From Panopea generosa (Eukaryota > Mollusca > Bivalvia > Adapedonta > Hiatellidae), in the NCBI GenBank assembly GCA_029582155.1, contig CM055901.1:22407186-22471185 (forward strand): 64,000 nucleotides of DNA. The letters are read 5' to 3'. A program made the position numbers and the translations under genes. Within the stretch, counting starts at the first letter, position 1; every line of letters begins with the position of its first letter. Below are positions 11,070 to 25,835 of this stretch, in pieces. The notes under the pieces were generated by a model. It worked only from the letters and a program-made list of their open reading frames with translations, was not told where the DNA came from and ran no database searches.

Positions 11070-14000
11070 ACATGTTCACGGCTTTCTATTTGCATATAAA
11101 AACGCTTCGACTGCTGTATAAAGTAATAACTTGAAAAGTTGGCTTTTTGTTTGCCATTGAACAAGCTTTGATTTTTGTTTTATAAACGGTCGTTGTGACA
11201 CAATATACTGAGGCAAGGTAATACCATTCATATGAGTTCATTCAATCTTTTAAATTTAAAATATAATATACACTTTCATTAGGTAGATTTACTCATTTCA
11301 CTGATGCTTTACATGTTTACGACGATGCATCTTTCCATAAAAGTATCATATATCATTAAGAAACATAACCCTGATATCTTTCCATAGTTATACGACTTTT
11401 AGATAGATTTAGTCTTCAGCAAATCCCATTCTCAGTTCGAACAAAACGCATTTGGTATGTCCGTCAGTGATTGTTATTTGCGACATACTTTTATCACGAA
11501 ATGACTACGTTTTGCACGGGATGACTACTATTTCCACGGCTTTCTGTTTGCTCGTGAATACGCTCTGAGTTCTGATTGATAGTCGGTTTATTTTAGACAA
11601 TACACTGAGGAATGACTACCGGCAGGTAATACAAATCATATGAGTTCATTCAACATTTCAAATATAAAATATAATATACACTTCCATCAGGTAAACCTAC
11701 ACATTTCTCTGAGGATTCACATTTTTACGACGATGCATCTTTTAAAAATAATTAAATATCATTAAGGAACATAACCCTGATTTTTTTCCATAGTTATCCA
11801 ACGTTTAGATAGATTAAGTCTTCAGCAAATTTCAATCTCAGCTCGAACAAAACGCAATTGTATGTCCGTCCGTGCTTGTTATTTGCGACCTACTTTTTTC
11901 ATGGGATGACTACTTTTTTCACGGCTTTTTTGTTTACCCATGAACACGCTTTGATTTTGTTTTGTAGTCGGTTATTGTAACACAATACACTGAAGAAAGA
12001 CTACAACACGAGTATACAATTTATATGAGTTCATTCAACCTTTTAAATATAATATTCACTTCCATCAGGTAAACCTACTCATTTCTCTGAGGATTCACAT
12101 TTTAACGGCGATGCATCTTTCAATAAAATTATCAGATATCAATGAGAAACATAACCCTGATTTTTTCCCATAATTATCTAACGTTTAGATAGATTAAGAG
12201 TAAGTCTTCAGCAAATCCCATCTCAGCTCGAACAAAACGCAATAGGTATGTCCGTCTGTGTTTGTTATTTGCTACCTACTTTTATCACGGGATGACTACT
12301 TTTTTCACGGGATGACTACCTTTTTCACGGCTTTTTGTTTACCCAAGAACACGCTTTGAGTATTGTTTTATAGTCGGTTATTGTAACACAATACACTGAA
12401 GAAAGACTATACTAAGTCATACAATTCATATGAGTTCATTCAACCTTTTAAATATAATATACCCTTTCATCACGTAGACCATCTTATTTCACTGAGGATT
12501 CACATTTTTACGGCGATACACCTTTCTATAAATCATCAACTATCATAAAGAAACATAATTCTGATTTCTTTTCATAGTTATACGACTTTTAGATAGATTT
12601 AGTCTGCAGAAAATCCAATTCTCAGCTCTAACAAGACGCAAATGATATATGTGTCAGTGCTTGTTATTTGCAACCTACTTTTATAATGGGATGACCCCTT
12701 TAACGGCTTTTTTGCCTTTGAACAAGCTTTGATATTTGTTTATATATGGTCGTTGTAACGCAATACACTGAGAAAAGGAAATACAATTCATATGAGTTCA
12801 TTCAAACTTTTAAATATAAAATATAATATATATCCACTTTCATCAGGGAGACATACTCATCCACTGAGGCTTTACAATTTTTACGACGATACACCATTCC
12901 GCAAAAATATCTGATTTCGTTAAGAAACATAGCCCTAATTTATTAACGTAGTTATACGTCTTTATGATAGATTTAGTTTTCAGCAAATCCCAATCTCATC
13001 TCGAACAAAACGCAATTGTTTGTCCGTCCGTACTTGTTATTTGCGACCTACTTTTGTCGCGGGATGACTACTTTTTCACGGGATGACTACCTTTTTCACG
13101 GCTTTTTGTTTATCCATGAACACGCTTTGAGTTTTGTTTTAAAGTCGGTTGTTGTAACACAATACACTGAAGAAAGACTAGAACAAGGTCATACAATTCA
13201 TATGAGTTCATTCAACCTTTTAAATATAAAATATGATATACACTTTCATCAGGTAGACCTAATCATTACACTGATGCTTTACATTTTGACGGCGATTTCA
13301 CGACACCATTCCACAAAAATATTTGATTTCATTAAGAAACATAACACTGGTTTCTTTCCATATTTAAACGACTTTTAGATATTTAAGTCTTCAGAAAAAA
13401 ACAAACTTAGCCCGAACAAAACGCAATTTGTTTGTCCGTCAGTGCTTGTTATTTGCAACCTACTTTATCACGGGATGTTTACTTTTTTATAGAGATGACT
13501 ACTTTTTTCACGGCAGTTCATTTGCCCGTGAACCCATTCTGAGTTCTGTTCTATAGTTGATCGTTGTTATACAATACAATTGAGGAAAATCTCCCAGAAG
13601 GTAATGCAATTCATATGAGTCAAATCAGCCTTTTATATAATATATATTAAATACAATTTCATCATGTAGACCTACTTATGTCACTGAAGATTCGCATTAT
13701 TAGACGGCGATAGAACTTCCCAAAATATCTGGTAGCATTAAGAATATAAACTGGTTTCTTTCCATAGTTAAACGACCGCTGGATATTTTTGCTCACAGCA
13801 AATCCTAATCTCAGCAAGAACAAAACATGGGCATGTATGTATATTCGTCCGTGCTTTTTATTTGCGACCTACTTTTTAAACAGATGATTACTTTTTTCAC
13901 AGCTTTCTGTTTGCCCGTGAACACGCTCTGACTTCTGTTTGATAGTCGGTTGATTTTAGACAATTCACTGAAGAAAGACTACCAGAAGTATTACAATTCA

Positions 14001-14120
14001 TACGAGTTCAACAACCATTTAAATACAAAATACCATAAAGATACCATACTACTTTTATCACGGATAATAGCAACTTTTTTCACGGCTTTCTTGTAGCGTG
14101 AATGATTTCCCTTTACAATC
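11070..14120 (+). repeat. Tandem array of about seven 380-460-bp units
   Basis: The motif CACGGCTTTYTGTTTGCCC recurs at about 11079, 11536, 11917, 12317, 12702, 13098, 13514, 13897 and, shortened, at 14080. Between these, each unit holds, in order, ACAATACACTGA, TTCATATGAGTTCATTCAA, TATACACTTTCATCAGGTAG, GATGCATCTTTC, AACATAACCCTGATTTC, GATTTAGTCTTCAGCAAATC, CGAACAAAACGCAA and ATGTCCGTCCGTGCTTG. Some units have an extra TTTTTTCACGGGATGACTAC segment. Divergence between units is moderate, so the array is not recent. A lone inverted copy is at 7.6 kb. Open frames here are incidental. Confidence 0.88.
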
Positions 14121-15700
14121 TATCACTGCCTTTCTAATATGCAAAATCCCGCCTCTGTGCCAACTCACATGGCGAAGTCTACTTTTTTCACGACCGACTT
14201 TTTTCACATTACACCGGTCAAACTGAGAAACTGACTGGTTACCGCGTTCTGTTGAGTCGAGTGCACATCGCCCGGGAACCAATATATTAAAGGTGACACC
14301 GAGTAACATTTTGGTAAACTATACCGGCAAGAATAGAACATAAATCCTTATACATAAAACACTTTATATTACATATAAACTACATGTCATACATTGCATG
14401 TTATTTGCTAAAAATGACGCATCCAACCACACTGCAACTGATATATGTTTGTTTGCAATTAATGTGGTTTTTATAATATCAGTTATACATATTCTATATA
14501 TTTCGCTTACGAATCAAGAAAAAGTGCTAATTGTGAAGAATTGCACGATCTCAGCGGTAAGAGGTAAGAGATCACTAATAGAAAAAACTCATACTTTGAA
14601 ATGCATCCTCAGTAGTTTAAAACGTTTAATGAAATACTAAGTAATACAATCATAATAAATTTGTGTTATTTATATTCTGATACTAGTAGTTTAAACATAT
14701 TTTATTGCTTTTTAATAATGATTGCAATTATCTCCCTTTATGAAATAAAATACATATGGTTTCACTGTATCGTCCTGATGCAACTGGTTTCTAAATCTGT
14801 TAATCATATAGCATGTGAGTAGTCATGAATCCTTAACTGGATCCTACTCATATAAAGCTATCAGTTCGTGTTTGTAAATTGTCCGTCAAGTCTAGATGTG
14901 TTGCATGTAAAACCATAGTATATAAGTCATGGATGACACCAATTATATTGGTTTGGCAAATGCCTTGATATTGTGTCTATAGTTTGCATTGTAGCTAAGC
15001 GCGATTGCCGTAGTCTGTTCTTGACATTTAAGTCTGGTTATTTACAAATAATTATCTCTCACTCTATATATATTTATATATAAAAGCAAATGGGTTGGCT
15101 ACAACTTTTACCAGCATTACTTACACAAAATTAATTACAAATACTCTAAATGACAATTGCTGATAAACAGCATATCTTAAATAAAAAAGTTTGATTTAGA
15201 TCTCACATAACTATTATAGAGATCTTAAAGATTTAGAAAGAAAAAAAAAAGAAAATTGAAAACAATGGTTGTATAGTACAATAATAAGATAATCTAAATA
15301 TACCCTATAATTAGAAGATTCGTCATCAAGTCGACTTTGTATGTACATATAATGTACAGTTATTTAGTAGCGAATCGTTTTGAATCTTTGATAAACAATT
15401 GCAAATTTGTCAATATAAATGAGTGTTCTTCGTTAGTATGAGTTTCTTTAACGAGCAGTAATGTATGATGGCTGAGAGGCTGAAATCGACGTGTGGCTAA
15501 AAAATGTCGGCTTTGTTTGTTTGAGTATATAGTACATTTCATAAAGTAACATTCGACGATTTCGTTGCCACAACTCGAGCATCAACAAGCTGTTGTAAAT
15601 TTGTAAATGTATGTAAAGTTAAATTACTATACACATGCTAATGCGTGCGTGTATTACAGATAACTTTCTATTTCCAGTAAAATTATACTGAGGCGCTGGT
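14121..15700. other. Gene-free AT-rich stretch
   Basis: It holds the plus-strand partner (14806-14890) of the short repeat at 8.28 kb and short TA-rich runs near 15065. Nothing else recognised. Confidence 0.55.
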
Positions 15701-15704
15701 AGTA

Positions 15705-16250
15705 CGTTCAAGATACGTGGTCTTTATGACGCTTAAAAGATATTATTACTTCTGAGCAACGTATGTGTTGAGGAAGAGTTTTCCAATCATAAATACATGA
15801 AGGAACATTAAATGAATTTGGAATTATAAATGTGTGCTCAAATTTGGAACTGCATTTCTAAGATTGTATGGTAAATTAACACTATTGTTTCAGGAATTAA
15901 ATTACTAAGATAGTCTGGTTCATGTAATAAGCCAGTTTTAATTTTATTTTTAAAGATCCTATGCTTCATTTTGTTCTTTCTTAAATTTATCCTTTTAATA
16001 ATGAAAGGAACCATCCCAAGCCACTAATGCATACTCTGGAGTGGGTCTGAGAAATAAAATATGTATTTGGTTGAGCGATTTTCTATTTAACAGGAATTTA
16101 GTGTTACGCATCATACCCAAAATCTTACTAGACGAATTTACAGTGTTATCTTTATCATGGTGACATTTTGCATTATGACTAAAAGTTATGTTAAACAGTT
16201 TAGTTAATACAATAATAGTTTTCTTCTGCTTTTTCCTTAGCGCTTCATAT
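15705..16250 (-). pseudogene. LINE reverse transcriptase C-terminal fragment (CR1/Jockey-like)
   Basis: Reading the minus strand from about 16250 down, and allowing frame breaks, gives the usual order of a non-LTR ORF2 C terminus: KILGMMRNTKF, then LRPTPEYALVAWDGS (the RP-x-x-EY-x-x-x-W block after the polymerase core), then PDYLSNLIPE, YNLRNAVPN, and a last uninterrupted piece with YDWKTLPQHIRCSE and SFKR before the stop near 15708. These are the residues expected in the thumb and tail of CR1/L2/Jockey-type proteins. At least three frame shifts or stops show it is dead. The catalytic YADD region is absent, so only the end of the element survives, as expected of 5' truncation. Confidence 0.72.
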
Positions 16251-17593
16251 TGTTCGTCAGGTCAACTATCGAGAAAATTCAGCAGCCGGCGAATATGTAT
16301 TCCTCCTTATTTTGCGACGATGGAACATTTATGTACATCACTAGAAACTTGATCAGAACGAAAACTTAATTCGTATCTTTTTTCGATAAAACAAAAAAAC
16401 CTTTGCTTAATATATATCGTTAAGTGGTAACAAATATCCGTAGAATACATTGCAATCCACAAAGTATGGAAAAATTGAAAAAAACGTATTGTATTAGATA
16501 TCAACAATACATCGAGATTTACTAAAAACGGTGTGTCTGAATAACTACAATGTTTTAGTGACACAATTTACACCCCCCACCCCCACCCCTCCCACCCACT
16601 TAAACAACTAAAAATCAAACCAGATAACCCACAAAAAAACACAGTAAAAACCTAATTACAACGATCATAATAACACATTTTAAACAACAACAAGAGACTA
16701 TCAGTAAAATACCTTATTACTCATACGATGCTACTTGAACATCAATGATTTTAGTCACAATGTGCTTAAAACATGTCATCGCCTCGGGAAGAATCGCACG
16801 CACATATTTCATCGCAGAAGATTTCAAAGAGTGTAGACAATGGTATCAATTGATCTTGATTCTGTATCTGACTCTGACACATGGCGATGCACCTGACGAA
16901 TGTTCTTGATAACCTTCACGATAACATAAGGAACAAACTGTTTATGTTCTTATCCCGTCTGTGGAGATCCTCAGTTTTTCGATGAATCATCACAGAGAAA
17001 CAAACATCACTTTGTAGATATTTCAATAAGTGCTTATACCGTATTTTTATAGTGTACGTCATTGTGGTGTTTTATAATCATTGTGCAAGTTTCTATGGCG
17101 GCACAGCAAAATAGTGAATATAATCTAACACATGCTATAAATCATGTATTGGTGTGCTTTAAATTTATAAGCATTTCATAGTCAAACAATGTTAGAAATT
17201 TTCATTTAAAATGTGGAGTTATTTGTAGATAAAAACTATTACATTTCTGACTTTTTGTTAAAATAATCTGTTTCTCTATATAGTATTACTAAGATATATG
17301 CTTTTAATACAAAGACAATGCGTTAAAACCAAATATTTAATAAGCATAATGTATAATTAAAATGCAAATTCAGGTTTCTACACGTTGCATTTTAAATATA
17401 TATTTTTGAGAAACTAATGCAGTAAAACCTGTACCACCGATATTTTTTTTATCTTAGCAGTAAAATAATAATGTGATAATAATAATTTTATATTTTAAAA
17501 CATTTATAGTTTTTTCTGACATACTCCCTTGAAGTCATATACATAGGAGTGTGGAATGTCAGTTTATCACAAAACACATACGCGTGTAGTGTA
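16251..17593. other. Gene-free stretch with a C-rich tract and one exon-like patch
   Basis: A C-rich tract lies at 16572-16600. A minus-strand open patch at 16824-16949 has unusually balanced composition (see findings). Otherwise AT-rich DNA with no recognised gene. Confidence 0.5.
16572..16600 (-). other. Potential G-quadruplex tract
   Basis: The plus strand has five C runs of 3-6 separated by single bases. The minus strand therefore has five G runs with one-base loops, a strong quadruplex-forming pattern in an otherwise AT-rich region. Confidence 0.6.
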
Positions 17594-18463
17594 CATTAAA
17601 CAGATATATTAACCAGATAAATAAACCAGATATAAACTCGATACATTTACCGGATTCATAATCCGCTCATATAAACTCGATACATAAACCAGATACATAA
17701 ACCGGATACATAAACAAGATACATTAACAAGATACATAAACCAGATACATAATTCGGATACACAAACCGGATACATAAATCAGATACATTCACCAGATAC
17801 ATAAACCAGATACATAATTCGGATACATACACCGGATACATAAACCAGATACATTAACCAGATACATTAACCAGATACATAAACCGGATACATAAACCAG
17901 ATAGTTTACATTACCAAATACATAAACAAGATACATTACCAAATACATAAAGCAGATACATTAACCAGATACATAAACCAGATACATTACCAGATATATT
18001 AACCAGATACATAAACCGGATACTTAAATCGGATACATAAACCAGATATATAAACTACATACATTAACTGAATACATTAAACAGATAATTAAACCAGATA
18101 CATAAACTCGATTGTTTACATTAACCAGATACATAAACCAGATACATAAACTAGATACATAAACCAGAATGTTTACATTAACCAGATACATAAACCGGAT
18201 ACATAAACCAGATACATAAACCAGATACATTAACCAGATACATAAACCAGATACATTAACCAGATACATAAACCAGAAACATAAATCGATTACATAAACC
18301 AGAAACATAAACCAGAGACAGTAACCAGATACATTAACCAGATACATATGTAGGATACATAAACCAGATACTTAAACCAGATACATTAACCAGATACATT
18401 AACCAGATACATAAAACAGATACATAAACCAGATTGTTTACATTAACCAGATACATAAACCTG
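17594..18463. repeat. 13-bp minisatellite, about 65 units
   Basis: Head-to-tail units of consensus CAGATACATAAAC, with a common ATTAAC variant. Three units make 39 bp, so the minus strand shows spurious frames with a 13-residue period. A variant carrying TGTTTACATTAACC occurs near 18110, 18168 and 18434, with a weaker one near 17903. Confidence 0.93.
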
Positions 18464-20256
18464 GCACAATGTAATTGATAAGAGGCTATCAAATTTGTTT
18501 TCAGCCATTCTTTGCAAATCATCATTTTTAAAATAGTAGCAGCATTAAGATTTGGTAAGAATGATTTTAAAAAGCTTTCCCTCATATACTCACTTGATAA
18601 CTGAGACTGTTGTTTGTTAGAATGCTTGTAGCCAGTGTTACGGAAGTGCAAACTAATATACGTAAGACATAAAGATTCTGTTCCCAATGGGAGTAATTAT
18701 TTCAGTATATTTCGTATAAGCGTCTGTCGCTTTGCACTTTGAGACAATTTGTCTTTATTTTACAGCCTGTATTGACTAAGAACATTTTAGATGTTTCGAA
18801 TGGAATATATCAAACTGCATTAATACTTAGAAAATCTAAATTCTACACGAGATGCATCTTTTAAAGGTCCCTACTACAAAAACACCACACAACAGAAGCG
18901 ATAATATGTAAAATCACATTAGAACCGCCAATAGCCCCATAATCTCACTCTACCTTACGCTGTCTAATCATTAAACTGGACAGTATAAATAAAGTTATTC
19001 AAACACTTTATAAGTCGTTGTCTTTAAAATATTTTATGTGATACCATACACTATCTAGCCAGAGGACGATTACCTTTACGTGGTATGGTAGAGCTATTTA
19101 TTGATGATTTCATATTATCTTGTTTTGAACACACACTGCCGATCCATCTGTCACCCTAATAAAATCACTCGTTGTGTAAACCATACCAACTGAATAGTGT
19201 TATGATAAGATAATAGAATGCATCTAATTAACCAGTTGTGTCATTCCCCGCTTCAACATAATTACATGGAAAATATAACTTCCACAGAAAAGCTGTGTTG
19301 CAAAAAATATACGACAATATTTTTATTTCTTAAATTTGAAGCACGACATAATATATGTGTAGATTCTATTAGTTAAACGATTCGTTACCTATTATATGAA
19401 AACAGCGATAACTAGCAAAAGGTGTTTGGAGGCAAATTACGGTCTGTTGGCTTCTCTGCTTTGGCTCAGAACTTTGTATAATTCTATTAATTTTACTGCG
19501 GAAAGTTTCAATTATACTTTCATGAAATATTTCCCCATGAATATCACGATTACGCCAAATTGTTCAATGTGTTTGTTCTGTAAGATTGCTCACATCGTTA
19601 CTGGCATTGGCTGTAAAGCATTTGCATTAATGCAATTATAAGGCCGCTATGTCTAACATCAGATGTCGTCTATTTTGCATATTAAGCATTAATCACTATT
19701 TACAACGCCAGCATATACTCCTGATTATGTTACAACGTTCATATTAAATAAGGGAACGAGACAAGGAGGTAAGTAGACGACCTTATAGTATAGTTAGAAA
19801 CTTCTTAATTATGTGTCTCTATATTGGTTTTAGTTATGCTTGTCCAACTGTTGCGTTGCTAATGATATGTGTCTAGCATTTTTTTTCTAAAAGTGCAACG
19901 GATCAAATGTTTCAAATATATATGGATATTATGCTAAAAATGCGCCAGTACAGTTTCTTATGAAAACAGTTGTTCCTAAATCGATGTATGCTTGTGAATC
20001 GCAGAACAATGTAAGTAAATGACAGAAGTTTAATTAGAAAGATCGTACAAGTTTTCATTAAATTATTGTCAAATTAAATCAGATGTGGTATTAATCTTAT
20101 TGGGCTGTAAGTCAGTTGAAAAAGGAATTCATTAAAAAAAACTTGATTTTTCCAGAGAGCTGCGTCTTCTTTCTGCAAATTTAATTGCACTTTATTTGTT
20201 TAGCACCAAACACATTTGGAATATCGAAAATCTGTATTATAAACTTTTTCTTTCTC
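18464..20256. other. Gene-free stretch with a dispersed repeat copy
   Basis: About 19260-19690 is the second copy of the family at 6.9-7.3 kb (shared GCTGTGTTGC, CAAATTACGG, CACATCGTTACTGGCATTG). The 81-codon open frame at 19396 lies within this repeat and matches no family I know. Nothing else recognised. Confidence 0.5.
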
Positions 20257-20293
20257 TGATGTAAGCCCTCGATGGCATAAAAATGACGCTAAA

Positions 20294-20391
<98 letters not shown>

Positions 20392-20446
20392 ATCAATCGA
20401 TCAATCAACCAATCAATCAATCAACTAATCAATCAATCAATCAATC
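20257..20446 (+). mobile_element. SINE 3' tail with long (AATC)n
   Basis: GCCCTCGATGGCATAAAAAT followed by GACGCTAAATA matches the tail of the full-length SINE at 53.9 kb and is followed by about 37 AATC units (20297-20446) with a few point variants. The tRNA-like head is missing, so this is a 5'-truncated copy or the tail of a partner LINE. The open frame through the repeat (INQS) is an artefact. Confidence 0.75.
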
Positions 20447-22540
20447 TTTCTCTGATATATATGAACTTTCAGTTATTCTTAATACTCGTACTGCTTACTA
20501 TGTCTTATACTGATTTTTTTCTAAATATCAAAAGAAAACAACACTGAAAACAAAATAGAGGTTAATGATTCAAGAAGTAAGTGTATAATGGCATCTGATT
20601 GCTAGCTTAACTTTATACGCGATACAGTCAAGACTTTGGTTGTATTGTATTAAACATACACATTTGTTACAAGAATGCTAAACTGCAAGATTTTGAGTAA
20701 GTGTATTCACATGACTATGCCCAGTGTTGTTATAGGTGTTGCCAACTTACTTGTACTTTAGTAGAATATACACTTTTTAAATACACCTTTAATAAAAAAC
20801 TTATATTGTCTATAGTCGTACTAGGCAAAATTTTTAAAACGGATTGGGTTTACAGCTTATCATACATTCGTAGATATATATATGAGAACACAAATAACAA
20901 ATATCTGTACGGGCATAAGCATTTCTGAAACGAAAGCGACCAATAGCAATGTTTAAAACTAGTTGCTCATTACTATTGTGAAATGTTTTAATATTCATAG
21001 ATATGTGTAGTCGTTCCACAGGTTACGTTATACTCTAATACACGTACATACATGTGTAATATTTTATCAGAATACGACTGGTTTTGAAATTTTGATTATA
21101 TTTATGTAGAATTTTTGTATTCACTATCATCTCATCCATTTTTTCCGTCTGACCCATCTCCCACTATTATTGTAGGAAGGGTTAATGCTACAAATGTGCT
21201 AGGAATAATGGATACATTGTATAACTGTTTCTTTCTTTCATTTTTTTTTCTTTTTCATTTTTTCTTAAATCGGCATAACCTGGATGCTAGATCAGTGCAA
21301 AGAAGTCAATCTTTTGTTTTGTCGGAATTGTTTCCCTGTTTGTGGATACTAGAGAGATGTAGGAAAAATAGTTTTGCTAGTGATATGACCCAGAAAAAAA
21401 CCCAAATAACTCATCACAGGAGTTTAACCAGGATCGTATATATGTGCAACAACCTGCAGTTCTATCCACAGCGCTACATAGGAACATTACAAGGTCAAAG
21501 ATTTAACAGTAAACATATTTAAGTTAATATGTTTGTATGTTAGAACAGAATGTGTTCAGTAATGCTTTCCTGCCGAATCCTTGTTTGTTTTGACACAAGT
21601 GTATGTTTCGACATGGCGTCTTTCATTGTTTGCGAAAGTTTAATAACATATATTTTATTTAAAGGCTCTTAATTTGAAATATTTATTTTACATATTTACT
21701 AACTCAATAAATAATTTTTAAACATTACTTATTCAGAACTGATGATTATTGTGATCACTTTGCTTGGTATGTGTAAGTATATGTATGTCACACGATGTTG
21801 TAAACTGTTAACGTGTATCTTTGCTATTGCTATAGGAGGAACTAAATAAATAATAATAATTACAATAACATAAATTATCCACTTTGTCTTCCGCTAAGTT
21901 GTACACATCGTTACTGGTATTGACAGTAATATGCATTTGTAATGATGCAATGCAATTAAATTGTAATTATATGGTAACAGTGTCTGATACCCGACCTCGT
22001 CTAGTCTGTATTAGTGCATAGCAACCAAGTTCTGATTGCAACGTTGAGGCCAGCACACATACGTTATTTATTCTAATACAGCAAAGCATAGCCGCTATGA
22101 GATAAAGCACTTAACCACCATCAAAGCAGCACGGACACAATTAATATGAGACTACTTCCAATATATAATGCATAATTCCAATAAGGAACAACTCCATGCA
22201 TATATACGTAGATATAAAATGACAACAGGGGTTATATACTTGAGCAAGTAGTAAAACGACTCCAGCATGTATGCTCTGTATGTTATAGAATACAGAAATG
22301 CTACTGTAAATATTTACCAGGCAATGTAAGGCAATATTTGATATGTCAATGGTCATAACTTGATATTTATTTCGGATTTGATCATATCAGTCCGAGATCT
22401 AACTGTTACGGAATGTTTTTTAAAATCTTATTACAACTGTCTTTACAGGTGCAAGTTTATATATTAATAGCCTAGTTTTTAAAACTTAAAGAGCGATAAC
22501 AGTGACATTGAGTGTCCGATTTTACCTATTTCAAAACTTG
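20447..22540. other. Gene-free stretch
   Basis: About 21895-22020 is a third, partial copy of the 7.0/19.3 kb repeat (CACATCGTTACTGGTATTG). The 135-codon open frame at 21115-21522 contains a T-run-encoded phenylalanine stretch and no known motif; I do not call it a gene. Confidence 0.5.
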
Positions 22541-22544
22541 CCTT

Positions 22545-22925
22545 ATCCTTTGGTTATATAACTACTGTGTAAATTTGCTGGATATTCAATAACAACTGCT
22601 GTTGCCAGGATGCACACTATGAAATTATGACGTTCATTGACCATGCAATTTAACATCTTGAACAACTTGTCCGAGGTCATTTCTTTATCTTTAAGTACTA
22701 CTTGTAAGTACAATTTTAGCATTTCAAGGGCAAAATTTTGACATCATTGATATGATTTGGGCTTTTCAAGAACATGTCTGAGATAGAATGGATATATAAC
22801 TACTGTGTAAGCTTGGTGAAGTTTCAATAAAGATACAGGAGTTGGAGCGCTCGTAACCTTTACGTTAAAGGACAGACAACTATGCGCACGCGGCGATTAG
22901 AAAATCTTTGCTTAGGTGAGCCACA
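22545..22925 (+). repeat. Dispersed repeat with internal duplication
   Basis: TATATAACTACTGTGTAA, a TTGNTG/TTGGTGAA box, then TCAATAA occurs twice, about 238 bp apart (22555 and 22792). The second is followed by a GGACAGACAACTATGCG segment and ends in GCTTAGGTGAGCCAC. I recall this style from non-autonomous elements abundant in molluscs; the class cannot be fixed from one copy. Confidence 0.4.
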
Positions 22926-23220
22926 GATGGCTTATTACTTTTTATACAAATATTTGACTTGTAAATTAATGTTATCGATTTTCTTAAATGTCATTTTCTT
23001 GTTTGGAATTTGAAAAAATGATATTTGATGATGTTAACTGAAATTGATCATTAATATTTCAAACTTCAGACGGGAAAATGACATTTTGAGTATCAAAAAA
23101 TTATTTGACGATCATCCACAATTGCCAATTTACCATGTGCAATTCTTAGGCAATACAATGGCTTTGAAGTAATCAATATACAAGCTTTCTCGAGAGATAA
23201 TAACGGTATCGTCAAATCTT

Positions 23221-23940
23221 GGTTTAATTGGATTCAACCATTGTTATCGTTGTAACTAAAAAAATGTTTATAGTTAAGTCTGTTTAATTGGATTCAACCA
23301 TTGTAATCGTTATAATAAAAAAAATGTTTATAGTATTGTCTGTTTAATTGGATTCAACCATTGTAATCGTTGTAACTAAAAAAATGTTTATAGTATTGTC
23401 TGTTTAATTGGATTCAACCATTGTAATCGTTGTAACTAAAAAAATGTTTATAGTTAAGTCTGTTTAATTGGATTCAACCATTGTAATCGTTATAATAAAA
23501 AAAATGTTTATAGTATTGTCTGTTTAATTGGATTCAACCATTGTAATCGTTGTAACTAAAATAATGTTTATAGTTTTGTCTGTTTAATTGGATTCAACCA
23601 TTGTAATCGTTGTAACTAAAAAAATGTTTATAGTTTTGTCTGTTTAATTGGATTCAACCATTGTAATCGTTGTAACTAAAAAAATGTTTATAGTTTTGTC
23701 TGTTTAATTGGATTCAACCATTGTAATCGTTGTAACTAAAAAAATGTTTATAGTATTGTCTGTTTAATTGGATTCAACCATTGTAATCGTTGTAACTAAA
23801 ATAATGTTTATAGTATTGTCTGTTTAATTGGATTCAACCATTGTAATCGTTGTAACTAAACAAATGTTTATAGTATTGTCTGTTTAATTGGATTCAACCA
23901 TTGTAATCGTTGTAACTAAACAAATGTTTATAGTATTGTC
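23221..23940. repeat. Twelve near-identical 60-bp tandem repeats
   Basis: Exactly twelve units of 60 bp, each TGTTTAATTGGATTCAACCA plus TTGTAATCGTTGTAACTAAA plus AAAATGTTTATAGTATTGTC or a close variant. Differences are confined to a few positions: TGTAACT or TATAATA; AAAATG, ATAATG or CAAATG; TTAAG, TATTG or TTTTG near the end. The array is direct, without spacers, and flanked by unique DNA. Near-identity implies recent amplification or ongoing homogenisation. Confidence 0.97.

Positions 23941-25835
<1,895 letters not shown>

Noticed and set aside
7595..14890. One large element with inverted ends (7.6-8.4 kb and 11-14.9 kb)
   Set aside because: The two shared blocks are each inverted, but their order is not reversed as a true inverted repeat would require, so they are better seen as independent repeat copies.
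17656..18347. Minus-strand tyrosine/valine-rich proteins
   Set aside because: Translations of the 13-bp minisatellite; the 13-residue period equals three DNA units.
21115..21522. 135-codon open frame as a gene
   Set aside because: No motif or homologous text recognised, a T-run-encoded phenylalanine stretch, and no start or splice context that singles it out from chance frames in AT-rich DNA.
23221..23940. CRISPR-like direct repeats
   Set aside because: The 60-bp units are contiguous with no unique spacers, no cas genes are near, and the genome is clearly eukaryotic.
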